Positions 44,109-52,240 of a DNA stretch of 64,000 nt are shown one piece after another. The stretch spans positions 53,144 to 117,143 of the forward strand of contig NZ_KQ130458.1 of assembly GCF_001046635.1 (NCBI RefSeq), in the 5' to 3' direction. Origin of the DNA: Novosphingobium barchaimii LL02. GTDB taxonomy: Bacteria > Pseudomonadota > Alphaproteobacteria > Sphingomonadales > Sphingomonadaceae. The notes beneath the pieces were generated by a model, which worked only from the letters and a program-made list of their open reading frames with translations, had not been told where the DNA came from and searched no databases. Both the position numbers and the translations under genes were made by a program. Every line of letters starts with the position of its first letter. Positions within the stretch are counted from its first letter, which is position 1.

Positions 44109-44243
44109 CGCCGGTGCCGTCTGACGCCCACCGGGTCTTGCTCCCCGGCACGAGAGGAGAGGCTGCGCGGCGAGAGCGGCCGCGTTTCGCTGCGCGGTGA
44201 GGGGACCGACCGGTTTCCCTGGAACATGCCAAGGAGACCCGCC

Positions 44244-44423
44244 GTGGCCGACTATTTTTCGCGTCATCCAGACCATGCGTTGCTGTTCGCATTCGTCTGC
44301 TTCGTCATCACCGTTTACCTGTTCCGTTATGTCGGACCCGGCATCGGCGGCGGTGGCGACTGGTCGTCGCGCGAGCATTATGAGCGCAACCTGCGCGATG
44401 GTCCGCACGACTATGAATCCTGA
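44244..44423 (+). CDS. Small single-pass membrane protein
   Basis: A 59-residue protein with one hydrophobic helix (LLFAFVCFVITVYLFRYVGP) and a polar end. GTG 44244 follows AAGGAG by seven bases; an ATG at 44226 would place that site inside the gene. It overlaps the parA2 start. Function unknown. Confidence 0.6.
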   Translation: MADYFSRHPDHALLFAFVCFVITVYLFRYVGPGIGGGGDWSSREHYERNLRDGPHDYES

Positions 44424-45201
44424 CGGCGCGGCGCCGATGCGAACGATCGTCGTCAGCCTGCTCAAGGGCGGGGTCGGCAAGACATTTCTTGCGACGCATC
44501 TCGCTTGGTATCTTGCCGAGCGAGATGGCAACCGGGTCGCGTTTCTCGACCTCGATCCGCAGGGTAGTTCCACCCGTCGGCTCGCCGGCGAGCGGGCCGG
44601 GTGGTTTGCAGCGGATCTGTTCGATCCCGAGGCGCGGCTCGACCTGACCGATGCGCCAGGCATCACTGTTTTCGCCGCCGATCCGCGCCTGCAGATGGTC
44701 AAGGCGGCCGCGGATGTCCGCGACTTCCTGGGCCGGTTTCCCGCGCTTGGCGCCCATTTCGATCATATCGTCATCGACACCGGTCCCAAATGGGATGAGC
44801 TGACCTTGAGCGCGATGGCGGTGGCCGACGCGGTGATCGCCCCGGTCCAGGTCGCCGAGGATTCGATCGAGTGCGCCAAGATGCTGCTCACCGCGCTCAA
44901 AAAAGCGGAAGGGGCGAGAGGCGGGCGCAAGGTCGATTTTCTCGGGCTGTTGCCCTCGATGGTCAATCCGTTCGACCGGCGCGAAATGGACAATGCGGTC
45001 AAGCTCGCCCGCGCCGTGGGCCAGAAACTGATGTTTCCCGCCTTCATCAAGGCGCGACCGACTTACAAGCATTCGGCCGAACAGCATCATCCGGTCTGGC
45101 GCGAAACCGGCAGCGGCGCGAAAGCGGCCGCTGACGAAATCCGACCGATCCTGGCCGAAATCGTCCGCCGGATGGATGACCGTCGCCTGAGTGCGGCGTG
45201 A
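44413..45201 (+). CDS. parA: Partition ATPase ParA (locus 2)
   Basis: A 262-residue ParA of the small kind, without an N-terminal DNA-binding domain. Walker A is LLKGGVGKTFLATHLA, followed by VAFLDLDPQGSST and HIVIDTGPKWDEL. ATG 44413 overlaps the small membrane gene; ATG 44437 is an alternative. It overlaps parB2 by one base. It differs clearly from the 409-residue ParA of locus 1. Confidence 0.9.
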   Translation: MNPDGAAPMRTIVVSLLKGGVGKTFLATHLAWYLAERDGNRVAFLDLDPQGSSTRRLAGERAGWFAADLFDPEARLDLTDAPGITVFAADPRLQMVKAAADVRDFLGRFPALGAHFDHIVIDTGPKWDELTLSAMAVADAVIAPVQVAEDSIECAKMLLTALKKAEGARGGRKVDFLGLLPSMVNPFDRREMDNAVKLARAVGQKLMFPAFIKARPTYKHSAEQHHPVWRETGSGAKAAADEIRPILAEIVRRMDDRRLSAA

Positions 45202-46136
45202 TGGGCAAGTTCGATCAGCGCGCCGAAGAGTTCGGACTGCTTGTCGGTCTCCACGACAGCGCGCGGCGCGTCGAGGATCTGCCGCTCGACTGGATCATCG
45301 CCGACCCCGAAAACCCTCGGCGCGTGTTCGACGAGACGGAGCTCAAGGATCTTGCCGCGTCGATCGCCGCGCGCGGCGTCCTGCAGCCGATCATCGTCGC
45401 CCCGAAAAATGGCGAAGGACTTCATGTCATCCGCGTCGGCGAGCGGCGCTTTCGGGCATCGCGCCTTGCCGGGCGCGAGACTATTCCTGCCATCGTGATG
45501 GCGGTGGTGAACCGGGCCGACACGCTCGCCGATCAGATCGTCGAGAATGATCAGCGCGCGGGCCTCACCCCGCATGATCTGGCAACCGGGATCGAACGGA
45601 TGCTGGCCGCCGGCGTAACCCAGGCGGAGATCGCCCGCGCGCTTGGCCGGTCGAAGCAGTTCGTATCGCTCTATGCCGCTTGTGCCGACATGGCGCCCTG
45701 GCTGCGGGCAGCGATCGATCAGATGCCGATCCGCTTGCTCTACGACCTCCACCGGGCTGCCCGCACGCATGGCGACGCGGTGCGCGCCTATGTCGAGCGG
45801 CTCGGCGATGAGAGCGTGACCCTGGCCGAGGGCGGCCGGTTTATCGCGGGGCTCAAGGCATCCGAGGCTCTGCCTGATACCGGGTTGCTTGACGTGCCTG
45901 CCCTGTCGAATGGGCAGGGCTCCGAGCGCGCTGCGCCAAGCAGGCCGGTTCGTGCTGGTGCTGGCCTGCGATCGATGTTCGGCACGGAGAAGTCTTTGGA
46001 GCCCCAGCCTCTTGATGCGGTTCGTGTGACCCTGGACGGGCGGACCGGACGTTTGATCCTGCCCGAGCTGGTCCGGGTGGTGTTCGACGACGGCGAGGAG
46101 ATCGAAGCGCCCGTTGCCGGCATCGTTATGGGGTAA
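45201..46136 (+). CDS. parB: Partition protein ParB (locus 2)
   Basis: A 311-residue ParB: DWIIADPENPRRVFDETELK, AASIAARGVLQPIIVAPKNG, IRVGERRFRASRLAGRETIP, DQIVENDQRAGLTPHDLATG (ENxxR region) and the HTH GVTQAEIARALGRSKQFVSL. The C-terminal 60 residues form a small beta-rich domain like that of KorB. A terminator follows 77 bp later, and the second palindrome copy lies beyond it. Confidence 0.9.
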   Translation: MGKFDQRAEEFGLLVGLHDSARRVEDLPLDWIIADPENPRRVFDETELKDLAASIAARGVLQPIIVAPKNGEGLHVIRVGERRFRASRLAGRETIPAIVMAVVNRADTLADQIVENDQRAGLTPHDLATGIERMLAAGVTQAEIARALGRSKQFVSLYAACADMAPWLRAAIDQMPIRLLYDLHRAARTHGDAVRAYVERLGDESVTLAEGGRFIAGLKASEALPDTGLLDVPALSNGQGSERAAPSRPVRAGAGLRSMFGTEKSLEPQPLDAVRVTLDGRTGRLILPELVRVVFDDGEEIEAPVAGIVMG

Positions 46137-46212
46137 GCCATCGTCCGGGCGGGGCGCTCACACATTCAACCCTCACTCCGCGTAGAAACTATCGGGCTTT
46201 TCAGACAATTTT

Positions 46213-46256
46213 GACAGCCGCGCCCCCTTCTTCAGGGGCGCGGCTGTCTTCATTTT
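46213..46256 (+). terminator. Strong rho-independent terminator of parAB2
   Basis: GACAGCCGCGCCCC (46213-46226) and GGGGCGCGGCTGTC (46235-46248) form a 14-bp perfect stem, followed by TTCATTTT. Confidence 0.9.
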
Positions 46257-46345
46257 CTCGGATCGTGCTTATTGAATCACTCGGAAATATTGTGCTCTTT
46301 TGCAGATGTCAGGTCGGGTGAGATCCCTGGCTAGAGGGCGGGCGG

Positions 46346-46365
46346 AGTCTGCTTGAGCAGACTAT
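46346..46365. promoter_or_regulatory. 20-bp palindrome, copy 2 (par locus 2)
   Basis: Identical to 44089-44108. It lies between the parAB2 terminator and the mobC-like gene, about 70 bp before the latter. Confidence 0.65.
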
Positions 46366-46388
46366 AAGACGAGTGGTTTTAGGTGAGG

Positions 46389-46434
46389 GCCGGATAGGCT
46401 TGGCGCCGTCATTGTTAAACAATAGCAATGGGGT
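46389..46434. other. Candidate origin of transfer
   Basis: On the minus strand CCTATCCGGCC contains TATCCGGC, close to the TATCCTGC nick region of MOBP plasmids. Next to it is the perfect palindrome ATTGTTAAACAAT (46411-46423). It lies directly before the mobC and relaxase genes, the usual place for oriT. The nick match is weak. Confidence 0.35.
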
Positions 46435-46971
46435 GTGGCGTTTTTTGGCCTCCGTCTGCCCGATGATCTCGCGGCGCGCTTCGATGCCAGGGCGACTGCC
46501 GCCGGCGGTCGCTCAGCGCTCCTGCGCAAGCTGATCGACGATGCGCTTGAGAACGCCGGGGACAGGTCGAGCGAGACGGCTTCGCCTCGGACCCGCACGA
46601 CTGACCGGCTCCAACTTCGGCTCATGCGCGAGGATATTGAGAGGCTCGATGCGGCCGCCGATGCGCGCGGGCTAAAACGGACCGAATGGCTCGTGATGCT
46701 GTTGCGTCGGCGGCTTCATGCACATCCGCTTCCGCCGCGCGCCGACCGGGTAGAGATCGCGCAGTCCTGGCGCGAGCTCAACCGGATCGGCATCAATCTC
46801 AACCAGGCGGTCCATGCCCTTCATGCCGCAACCATGGTGGATTCGCGGCTCGACCTGGCGCGCGAGGCCGCGCGGGTCGCCTCCTTCCGTGACGAGGTGG
46901 CCGACCAGCTGCGCGCGCTTGGCCGCGCGCTGAAAGGTGATCTGAGCTATTGGGATACGCCCGATGACTGA
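46435..46971 (+). CDS. mobC: MobC-like relaxosome protein
   Basis: A 178-residue protein. The first 45 residues look like a ribbon-helix-helix (AFFGLRLPDDLAARFDARAT, SALLRKLIDDALENAG), a second RHH-like stretch follows (RLQLRLMREDIERLDAAADA), and the MobC signature ELNRIGINLNQAVHALHAAT is near 113-132. MobC binds oriT and helps the relaxase open it. GTG 46435; overlaps the relaxase gene by eight bases. Confidence 0.85.
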   Translation: MAFFGLRLPDDLAARFDARATAAGGRSALLRKLIDDALENAGDRSSETASPRTRTTDRLQLRLMREDIERLDAAADARGLKRTEWLVMLLRRRLHAHPLPPRADRVEIAQSWRELNRIGINLNQAVHALHAATMVDSRLDLAREAARVASFRDEVADQLRALGRALKGDLSYWDTPDD

Positions 46972-48097
46972 GGACGATGACGGCGTCCTGCCGCTCCCCA
47001 GTCTGATGGAAGCCTGGCGACCGCCGGCCGGGGGCAAGCGTAGCCTGCGCGGAGGGACGCTGCGGATCCGTTCGGGTGGTGGCAAGGGGATAGGCGGGAG
47101 CGCCGCTGCGCCGATGTTGTCGCCGGCCGAGGCGCGCGCCAAGCTTGAGCGCATCGTGCGCAAGGCGCCCGAGGTCATGGTCAAGATCTCGGGCAAGCAG
47201 CGTGGGGCCAGGCACCTCGCCGAACATTTTGGCTATATATCGCGCCACGGGAAGCTCGAGGTTCGCAGCAGCGAAGGCGAGATCATCACCGACGAAAAGC
47301 GCCTGAAGGCGATCGCGGCCGATTGGGACATGCTCGATCAGGCGATGAACCCATATGGCAAGGAGCGACCGACCTCGATGTCGATGGTGTTGTCTATGCC
47401 CGGCGGTACGACCGATGCCGCGACCATCCATGATGCCGTCCAGGCGTTCGCGCGCGTCGAGTTCGAAGGGCAGTTCAGCTATATGGTGGCGCTCCACACC
47501 GACACCGCTAACCCCCATGTCCATCTGACCGTCGCGACCCAGGGTGCGGACGGGGCGCGGTTCAATCCGCGCAAGGCCGACCTTCATCATTGGCGCGAAA
47601 GCTTCGCCCATGAATTGCGCCAGCGCGGTATCACCGCCGAAGCGACGCCGCGCCGCGCGCGCGGCCATGTCCAGAAGCGGGTGCGCTCGCCGGCCCACCA
47701 TCTGGAGGCACGGGCAGCGGGGCAGGGGAGGGATTTGGATCTCAACCGGCTGATCGAAGAGCGCGCGCAGGCGTTCGCACGGTCACAGAACCCAGAGCGG
47801 CGGGTGGAGGATGTGCTTGCGCTCGGCCGCCAGAAGCAGATCCGGGGGGCTTATGCAGAGGCCGCGGCAGCGCTGGCGGCAACCGGAAAGGACGAGGACC
47901 GCGCGTTGGCCGAGGATATCGCAGGGTTCGTGGCCGATATGCCAGCGGCGGTGTCTCGGCGGTTGCAGCGGGCGCGGGAGATCATGATCGCCGATCGGAG
48001 TTCGGCGGCAGCGGACAGCCGCAGCCGTAAATCGGATGCTTTGCCGTCGGCTGAGTCGGACAAAGTTAAACGCGAGCCCCCTGATCGCGAGCGCTAA
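46964..48097 (+). CDS. MOBP-type relaxase / mobilisation nuclease
   Basis: A 377-residue relaxase. The nucleophile tyrosine is probably in RHLAEHFGYISRHGKLEV (about residue 90), and the three-histidine metal motif is MVALHTDTANPHVHLTVATQ (about 175-195). Motif II falls around MSMVLSMPGG. It nicks oriT and stays attached to the transferred strand. It is shorter than TraI-type proteins and lacks a helicase domain. It adjoins a defence-type module, with the T4SS genes further on. Confidence 0.85.
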   Translation: MTEDDDGVLPLPSLMEAWRPPAGGKRSLRGGTLRIRSGGGKGIGGSAAAPMLSPAEARAKLERIVRKAPEVMVKISGKQRGARHLAEHFGYISRHGKLEVRSSEGEIITDEKRLKAIAADWDMLDQAMNPYGKERPTSMSMVLSMPGGTTDAATIHDAVQAFARVEFEGQFSYMVALHTDTANPHVHLTVATQGADGARFNPRKADLHHWRESFAHELRQRGITAEATPRRARGHVQKRVRSPAHHLEARAAGQGRDLDLNRLIEERAQAFARSQNPERRVEDVLALGRQKQIRGAYAEAAAALAATGKDEDRALAEDIAGFVADMPAAVSRRLQRAREIMIADRSSAAADSRSRKSDALPSAESDKVKREPPDRER

Positions 48098-48128
48098 AGA
48101 TGTGGATAAGTTGGGGTAGGGGCGTATT

Positions 48129-49895
48129 TCAGTTAAAGCGCAGTCCGAATAGCCCGCCGGTTTCGGTTGCGTCGGTCAGCTTGGTGTCGAGCACATAGGC
48201 ACTAACATCAAAGCCGTCACGAAAGCCGTCTTTCGGCAAAGCATCCGAATTCATCGTGACGATGTATTGGAATCCGACCGCGGCAGCATGATCGGCGCCG
48301 AGCTGCAACGCTTTGGCCACCTGCCGTTCGTCGACCCCGTCAAACAGATGACTGTCGTGAACCAGGAAACCCGGCCCCATGCCCCGGCGGGCGGTCAGTT
48401 CGGCCAGCATGAGATCGAAGCAGAATATCTGCATGTTGGTGATGCCCTTGCTGCGCTGGGCATCGATACGAATATCGACCTGGGGACCGTTGGGCGTGGC
48501 GCTGACCGTCAGGCTCCCGGCTTTTTCGTAAAGCGCGTTGGACAGATCCTCGAACACGAGGATCGCTTCCTCGATGATACTCTGACGTTCGTGATGATCG
48601 TCCTGAAGCGTCTTCAGGAGCCGGGCGCGCTCAATGTCGAGTTCGGCTTTCGTGCTTTCGATCTGCTCCGCCGTCGTGAGGCGTTGTCTCAGTCCCTCGG
48701 CGTCCGCCTCCGCGCGGCCGGCTTCCTGCTGGAGCGCTGCGTAATGTTCCAACGCGCCGCCGGATTGGAGGATGCCCATCAGCTGCCGACGCCGGCCATC
48801 GAGGGTTTCGCGTGCACGATCGCGCGTGCGGATACGATCTTCCGCGGCCTGGACCTCGGACGTCAGATGCGATCGCCGATTTTGCACGATAGCCTGGTGA
48901 AACTCTTCCACTTCCTCGAAGCGGCGACCGACCGAGCCCGGCAGTACGACACCGGCTTCGCGATAGAGGCGGTCCAGGCTGGTCGTCGCCGGCGGAAGCT
49001 CGCTGTCGATCGCCGCGCGCAACTGCAGGATCAGTTCCCGATCAGCGGTATTGTCGTCGCTGAGTGTCGAAATCTCGCGCGTGATCTGCGAAGCCTCCTG
49101 CTCCATCCCCGAATATTCTGGAACGACATTGAAGGTGTCGAGTTGCTCGCGCATCCTTCTGGCACGGGCTTCGGCGATCGTCATGCGGGTCCGGAGATCA
49201 GCCGCCGTGCCGAAATAACGGCCGAGACTGCCGTCCTTCGCCGCCTTGCGCAACTCCGCCATCGCGCGCTCTCGTGTGCGGACCTCCTGAAACTGTTGCG
49301 GCACGCTCGCGTCGAGGCCCAGGAGATAACTGATCGCTACCTGCTGATCCCAAGCCTGCTGCATCGAGGATTGCTGTGTGGGCGACACGAACCCGCCGCT
49401 ATTCTGCCGCCGCACGAAATAGGAGAATAGAGATCGAAAGCTCGGCCGAAAGCGGCCGTTTGCTTCGTCGTCCACATCCGGGTTCAGGCGGAAAAGCAGC
49501 GCGCCCAATGCAGCGCGCCAATTTTCGTTGCTGATGATCAGATCGCCGGTCTTGGCTTCGAGAGACGGGGCGATCGGCCAATCGGATGTGTCGCCCTGCA
49601 ATCGGATGCGGGATGGCTTGGTGCCGGATCGCGTGACATCGACGAGCGTCGGTCCGATATCGACACGGGCCTCGAAACTGAAGCCTGCCAGTTCATCGGA
49701 GCGGAAAATGCTGTCCTTGTCGGCATTGGCGCCGAACAGGAAGTGGATCAGCTCGACAAGGCTGGTTTTGCCGGCGCCGTTGCGGGACTGCCGATCGGTC
49801 GCCCCATCGCTCTTGTCAGCGAGCAGGATGTTCAGACCGGGCCGGAAGGCCAAGCTCTTGAAGCTCGGAAGGTCGCTGGAAAGGCCGTGGATCAT
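48129..49895 (-). CDS. DUF2326 ABC/SMC-like ATPase of a three-component system
   Basis: A 588-residue SMC/Rad50-like ATPase. Walker A is RNGAGKTSLVELIHFLFG (about 38-55); a long coiled coil (about 210-470) follows; the C-terminal lobe has ITNMQIFCFDLMLAELTARR and FLVHDSHLFDGVDERQ, the DUF2326 pattern. In ABC three-component systems such an ATPase is encoded with a small middle protein and an effector, as here. Its start overlaps the small gene by four bases. A role in sensing invading DNA is inferred from that family. Confidence 0.82.
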   Translation of the reverse strand: MIHGLSSDLPSFKSLAFRPGLNILLADKSDGATDRQSRNGAGKTSLVELIHFLFGANADKDSIFRSDELAGFSFEARVDIGPTLVDVTRSGTKPSRIRLQGDTSDWPIAPSLEAKTGDLIISNENWRAALGALLFRLNPDVDDEANGRFRPSFRSLFSYFVRRQNSGGFVSPTQQSSMQQAWDQQVAISYLLGLDASVPQQFQEVRTRERAMAELRKAAKDGSLGRYFGTAADLRTRMTIAEARARRMREQLDTFNVVPEYSGMEQEASQITREISTLSDDNTADRELILQLRAAIDSELPPATTSLDRLYREAGVVLPGSVGRRFEEVEEFHQAIVQNRRSHLTSEVQAAEDRIRTRDRARETLDGRRRQLMGILQSGGALEHYAALQQEAGRAEADAEGLRQRLTTAEQIESTKAELDIERARLLKTLQDDHHERQSIIEEAILVFEDLSNALYEKAGSLTVSATPNGPQVDIRIDAQRSKGITNMQIFCFDLMLAELTARRGMGPGFLVHDSHLFDGVDERQVAKALQLGADHAAAVGFQYIVTMNSDALPKDGFRDGFDVSAYVLDTKLTDATETGGLFGLRFN

Positions 49896-50137
49896 GAAAC
49901 GGTCTTCTGGACCAGACCACGATCGAACTGCACGGCCTTCACGATAAACAGCAGGTCGAGCGCCAGCACGAACCAGTCATAATTGATCGGTGCCGACACC
50001 GCCCGATCGCTGCGAGAAATGCGTATCTCATCCCAGAGACGGGAGACGGTCATCGGCTCGCGCAGGCAGCCGAGCACGTCGGCACCAACCGCCAGGAGCG
50101 CCCGATCGGGCCGGATATGTTTGGTCGGTAGAATCAT
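49892..50137 (-). CDS. ABC three-component system middle component
   Basis: An 81-residue protein with MILPTKHIRPDRALLAVGAD, LWDEIRISRSDRAVS and INYDWFVLALDLLFIVKAVQ. The closing segment is the usual one for the middle components encoded between a DUF2326 ATPase and an effector. Both ends overlap neighbours as ATGA, showing tight translational coupling. Confidence 0.75.
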   Translation of the reverse strand: MILPTKHIRPDRALLAVGADVLGCLREPMTVSRLWDEIRISRSDRAVSAPINYDWFVLALDLLFIVKAVQFDRGLVQKTVS

Positions 50138-51042
50138 ATCGCGTCGATTCGAATCGCGTCCTCAAAGATGTCACAACGTTCAAAAAAGTAGGAAAGCACA
50201 GCCAGCACCGCGCCCTGGCGCGCTGGTTCTCCCGTCATACCCCCCGCGAAAGCCTGAAGCTCGCCGAAGATATCGTCCGGTGATAGCCCGACCGCCTTCA
50301 GGGCCTGATAGCGCACCCGGAACGCTTGTGCGATCTCTTCGCCGAGGTCGGGATCAGGCCAGCCGGCAAAAAAGGCTTCGACCAACTGCTCCCGGCGGCG
50401 GCCCTGCCGCAGCAGCCCGGCTGCGTCCTGGGAGAGGGCATTGCGTTCGAGCTTTGCGGCCGATGGCGCCACCAGCGATGGTTCCGCGTCCGGTTCCTGC
50501 CGTTGAATTGCCAGCAGCACCGGCCGCAACGCCTCGAAATCGAGCTTCTCCAGCACACGGCCCGATGGAACGGCGCCAAAGAGATCTTCGAGCTGGTGGA
50601 GCGCGAGCGACATGGCGATCAGCCGCAATTCCGCTTCGCCGCAAACGGCTAAGGCGACGTTCGGATTCGCGGCGTTGAGCGCGGCAAGTTTCTTGACGGC
50701 CTCGGCCGGGAGGCCGCGACTGTCGTTATGGACAAACTCCCACCGCAGCATTTTTGTCGTCCAATGGACGAGCGCGCCTGCGAAATCTTCATCGACCTTG
50801 GCAAGGATGGGTTCGAGTTTCATTGCATCGGGCGCATAGCATTGGAACACGGTGCCATCGCTGGCCCGGAAGCCATCGCATTTCAGGTCGCCTTTCGGAC
50901 CGTAAGGACGGACGGGTTGGAAATCGCCTGGAAAGGCATGCGCCATGATACGGGCGAACAGGGTCTCGAACGCCTTGCCGCGCTCGCGCAGAAAGGCGTT
51001 CTCGAACTTGAGCCCATAGGCAAAGCGTTGCGTGTCGTCCAA
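50134..51042 (-). CDS. ABC three-component system effector, nuclease-like
   Basis: A 302-residue protein. The N-terminal region has RERGKAFETLFARIMAHAFP and PYGPKGDLKCDGFRASDGTV then FQCYAP, the E ... GDxKCDG ... FQ layout of a PD-(D/E)XK nuclease variant. The helical C-terminus (VLAVLSYFFERCDIFEDAIR) is the part expected to bind the middle component. TTG 51042 with a G-rich site upstream is the only start seen. The exact effector class is not certain. Confidence 0.7.
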   Translation of the reverse strand: MDDTQRFAYGLKFENAFLRERGKAFETLFARIMAHAFPGDFQPVRPYGPKGDLKCDGFRASDGTVFQCYAPDAMKLEPILAKVDEDFAGALVHWTTKMLRWEFVHNDSRGLPAEAVKKLAALNAANPNVALAVCGEAELRLIAMSLALHQLEDLFGAVPSGRVLEKLDFEALRPVLLAIQRQEPDAEPSLVAPSAAKLERNALSQDAAGLLRQGRRREQLVEAFFAGWPDPDLGEEIAQAFRVRYQALKAVGLSPDDIFGELQAFAGGMTGEPARQGAVLAVLSYFFERCDIFEDAIRIDAI

Positions 51043-51102
51043 CTCATCCCCCGAACTTGACCACCATAACCTTTGGCAGAATCGGCAAGCAAATCTATTA
51101 AT

Positions 51103-51198
51103 TTACGCCCATCGTCGGGCGATGAACGGCGCACTCAACTCCGGCAGGTCGGCTTCGCGCAAAACGCGCATACGGGAGAGATCGCGCTGGGGAATCAT
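51103..51198 (-). pseudogene. AbiEii remnant (31 codons)
   Basis: ATG overlaps the stop of the AbiEi-like gene (TGATG), exactly where an AbiEii toxin should start. It encodes MIPQRDLSRMRVLREADLPE, an opening resembling AbiEii proteins, and stops after 31 codons. The catalytic GGTSL and EDID motifs are absent. The ABC three-component operon begins 60 bp further on and appears to have replaced the rest. Confidence 0.5.
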
Positions 51199-52028
51199 CA
51201 ACGGCTCCGGATTATATCGAGTTCATCGGGCTCGACGTTGAGTCGGATGCGCCATCGGGCCAGCATCCTGCCCTCATTGGGAAACAGGGCATCAAGACGC
51301 TGATAGGTCGGCGTCAGCCGCGCGCGCAGCCGCTCCAATGCGGCTGCGTCGGCCAGTCCGTAAAATTCCAGAAGATAGCCCAGGCGGCGGATCACCGCGC
51401 CAACGCCGAGGCGAAGCGCGTATTCGATCATCAGTTCGACCCGCAGTGTATCGCGCCTCATCCAGAGGCCCTTGGCGACCTCCGTGACACCACCGACATA
51501 TTGCGGATGGTAGAGACCATCGATGATGGTACGCTCGGGATCGCTGACCCTGACCTGCTCCTCGGATGTGATCCAGATCTCGGTCAGACCGAAGAAATTC
51601 TGCGGTTTGACGTCGACGAAGCGGAACTCATATCCGTGGATGTGCTGCGGGCGCAGCCGTTTGGTGCAGGAGACGATGATGGCCAACTGCGGTTGGGTGA
51701 CCATGCGGTGCAGCTCGAGGGCGCTGCCGTGGGAGATGAAGTAGTCCGCATCGCCAACCAGTGTTCTTGCAATGAGGTAAGGATCGCTCACATGCTCGGT
51801 GTCACGGCCCCGCTCGAATGGCACCAGATTGTAGAGGCCAGGCTTGAGACGCGTGACGATGCCGCGCGCTTCCGTGTTTGCGACGAGGCTGCGTGCCGAT
51901 GACGGGCTCAGACCTGTGATCTCGGTGACGTCCGCGAGCGAAAAGATCGGCCGACGGCGCTCGTTCAATTCGACGATCAGCTGGGCGGCACGAGGTCCAA
52001 GCGTCTTGAGATTATATCCTTCGCGCAA
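51198..52028 (-). CDS. AbiEi-like antitoxin without toxin
   Basis: A 276-residue protein with an N-terminal winged helix (SLADVTEITGLSPSSARSLV, RGIVTRLKPGLYNLVPF) and the AbiEi domain (ADYFISHGSALELHRMVTQP, RFVDVKPQNFFGLTEIWI, VSDPERTIIDGLYHPQYVGG). TTG 52028 with GAGG six bases upstream is the start. Its partner is cut to 31 codons, so it now stands alone. It may still act as a repressor or protect against a related toxin. Confidence 0.82.
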   Translation of the reverse strand: MREGYNLKTLGPRAAQLIVELNERRRPIFSLADVTEITGLSPSSARSLVANTEARGIVTRLKPGLYNLVPFERGRDTEHVSDPYLIARTLVGDADYFISHGSALELHRMVTQPQLAIIVSCTKRLRPQHIHGYEFRFVDVKPQNFFGLTEIWITSEEQVRVSDPERTIIDGLYHPQYVGGVTEVAKGLWMRRDTLRVELMIEYALRLGVGAVIRRLGYLLEFYGLADAAALERLRARLTPTYQRLDALFPNEGRMLARWRIRLNVEPDELDIIRSR

Positions 52029-52062
52029 TTTGAGCCTCTAAGTGCGATGTATGGCGCATTCG

Positions 52063-52080
52063 ATATAACGACAATTATAT
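52063..52080 (-). promoter_or_regulatory. AT-rich dyad and -10 upstream of AbiEi
   Basis: ATATAA and TTATAT arms flank six bases. On the minus strand the dyad includes a perfect TATAAT (52079-52074) about 45 bases above the TTG start. It is a likely autoregulated promoter; no good -35 is seen. Confidence 0.45.
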
Positions 52081-52240
52081 TCTCTGGCAAGATTGTTGTG
52101 CCTTGCAGGACGCTGCGCGCAAACAGTATACATCCGGCAGGCTTGGGGTTAGGCCGCTCGCGGTTTATCAATCATGATAAATTCTCGGCCCACGCGAACA
52201 AACGTGGCGGTTCTTAGAGCAGTAGCCGATCGCTTCTCGG

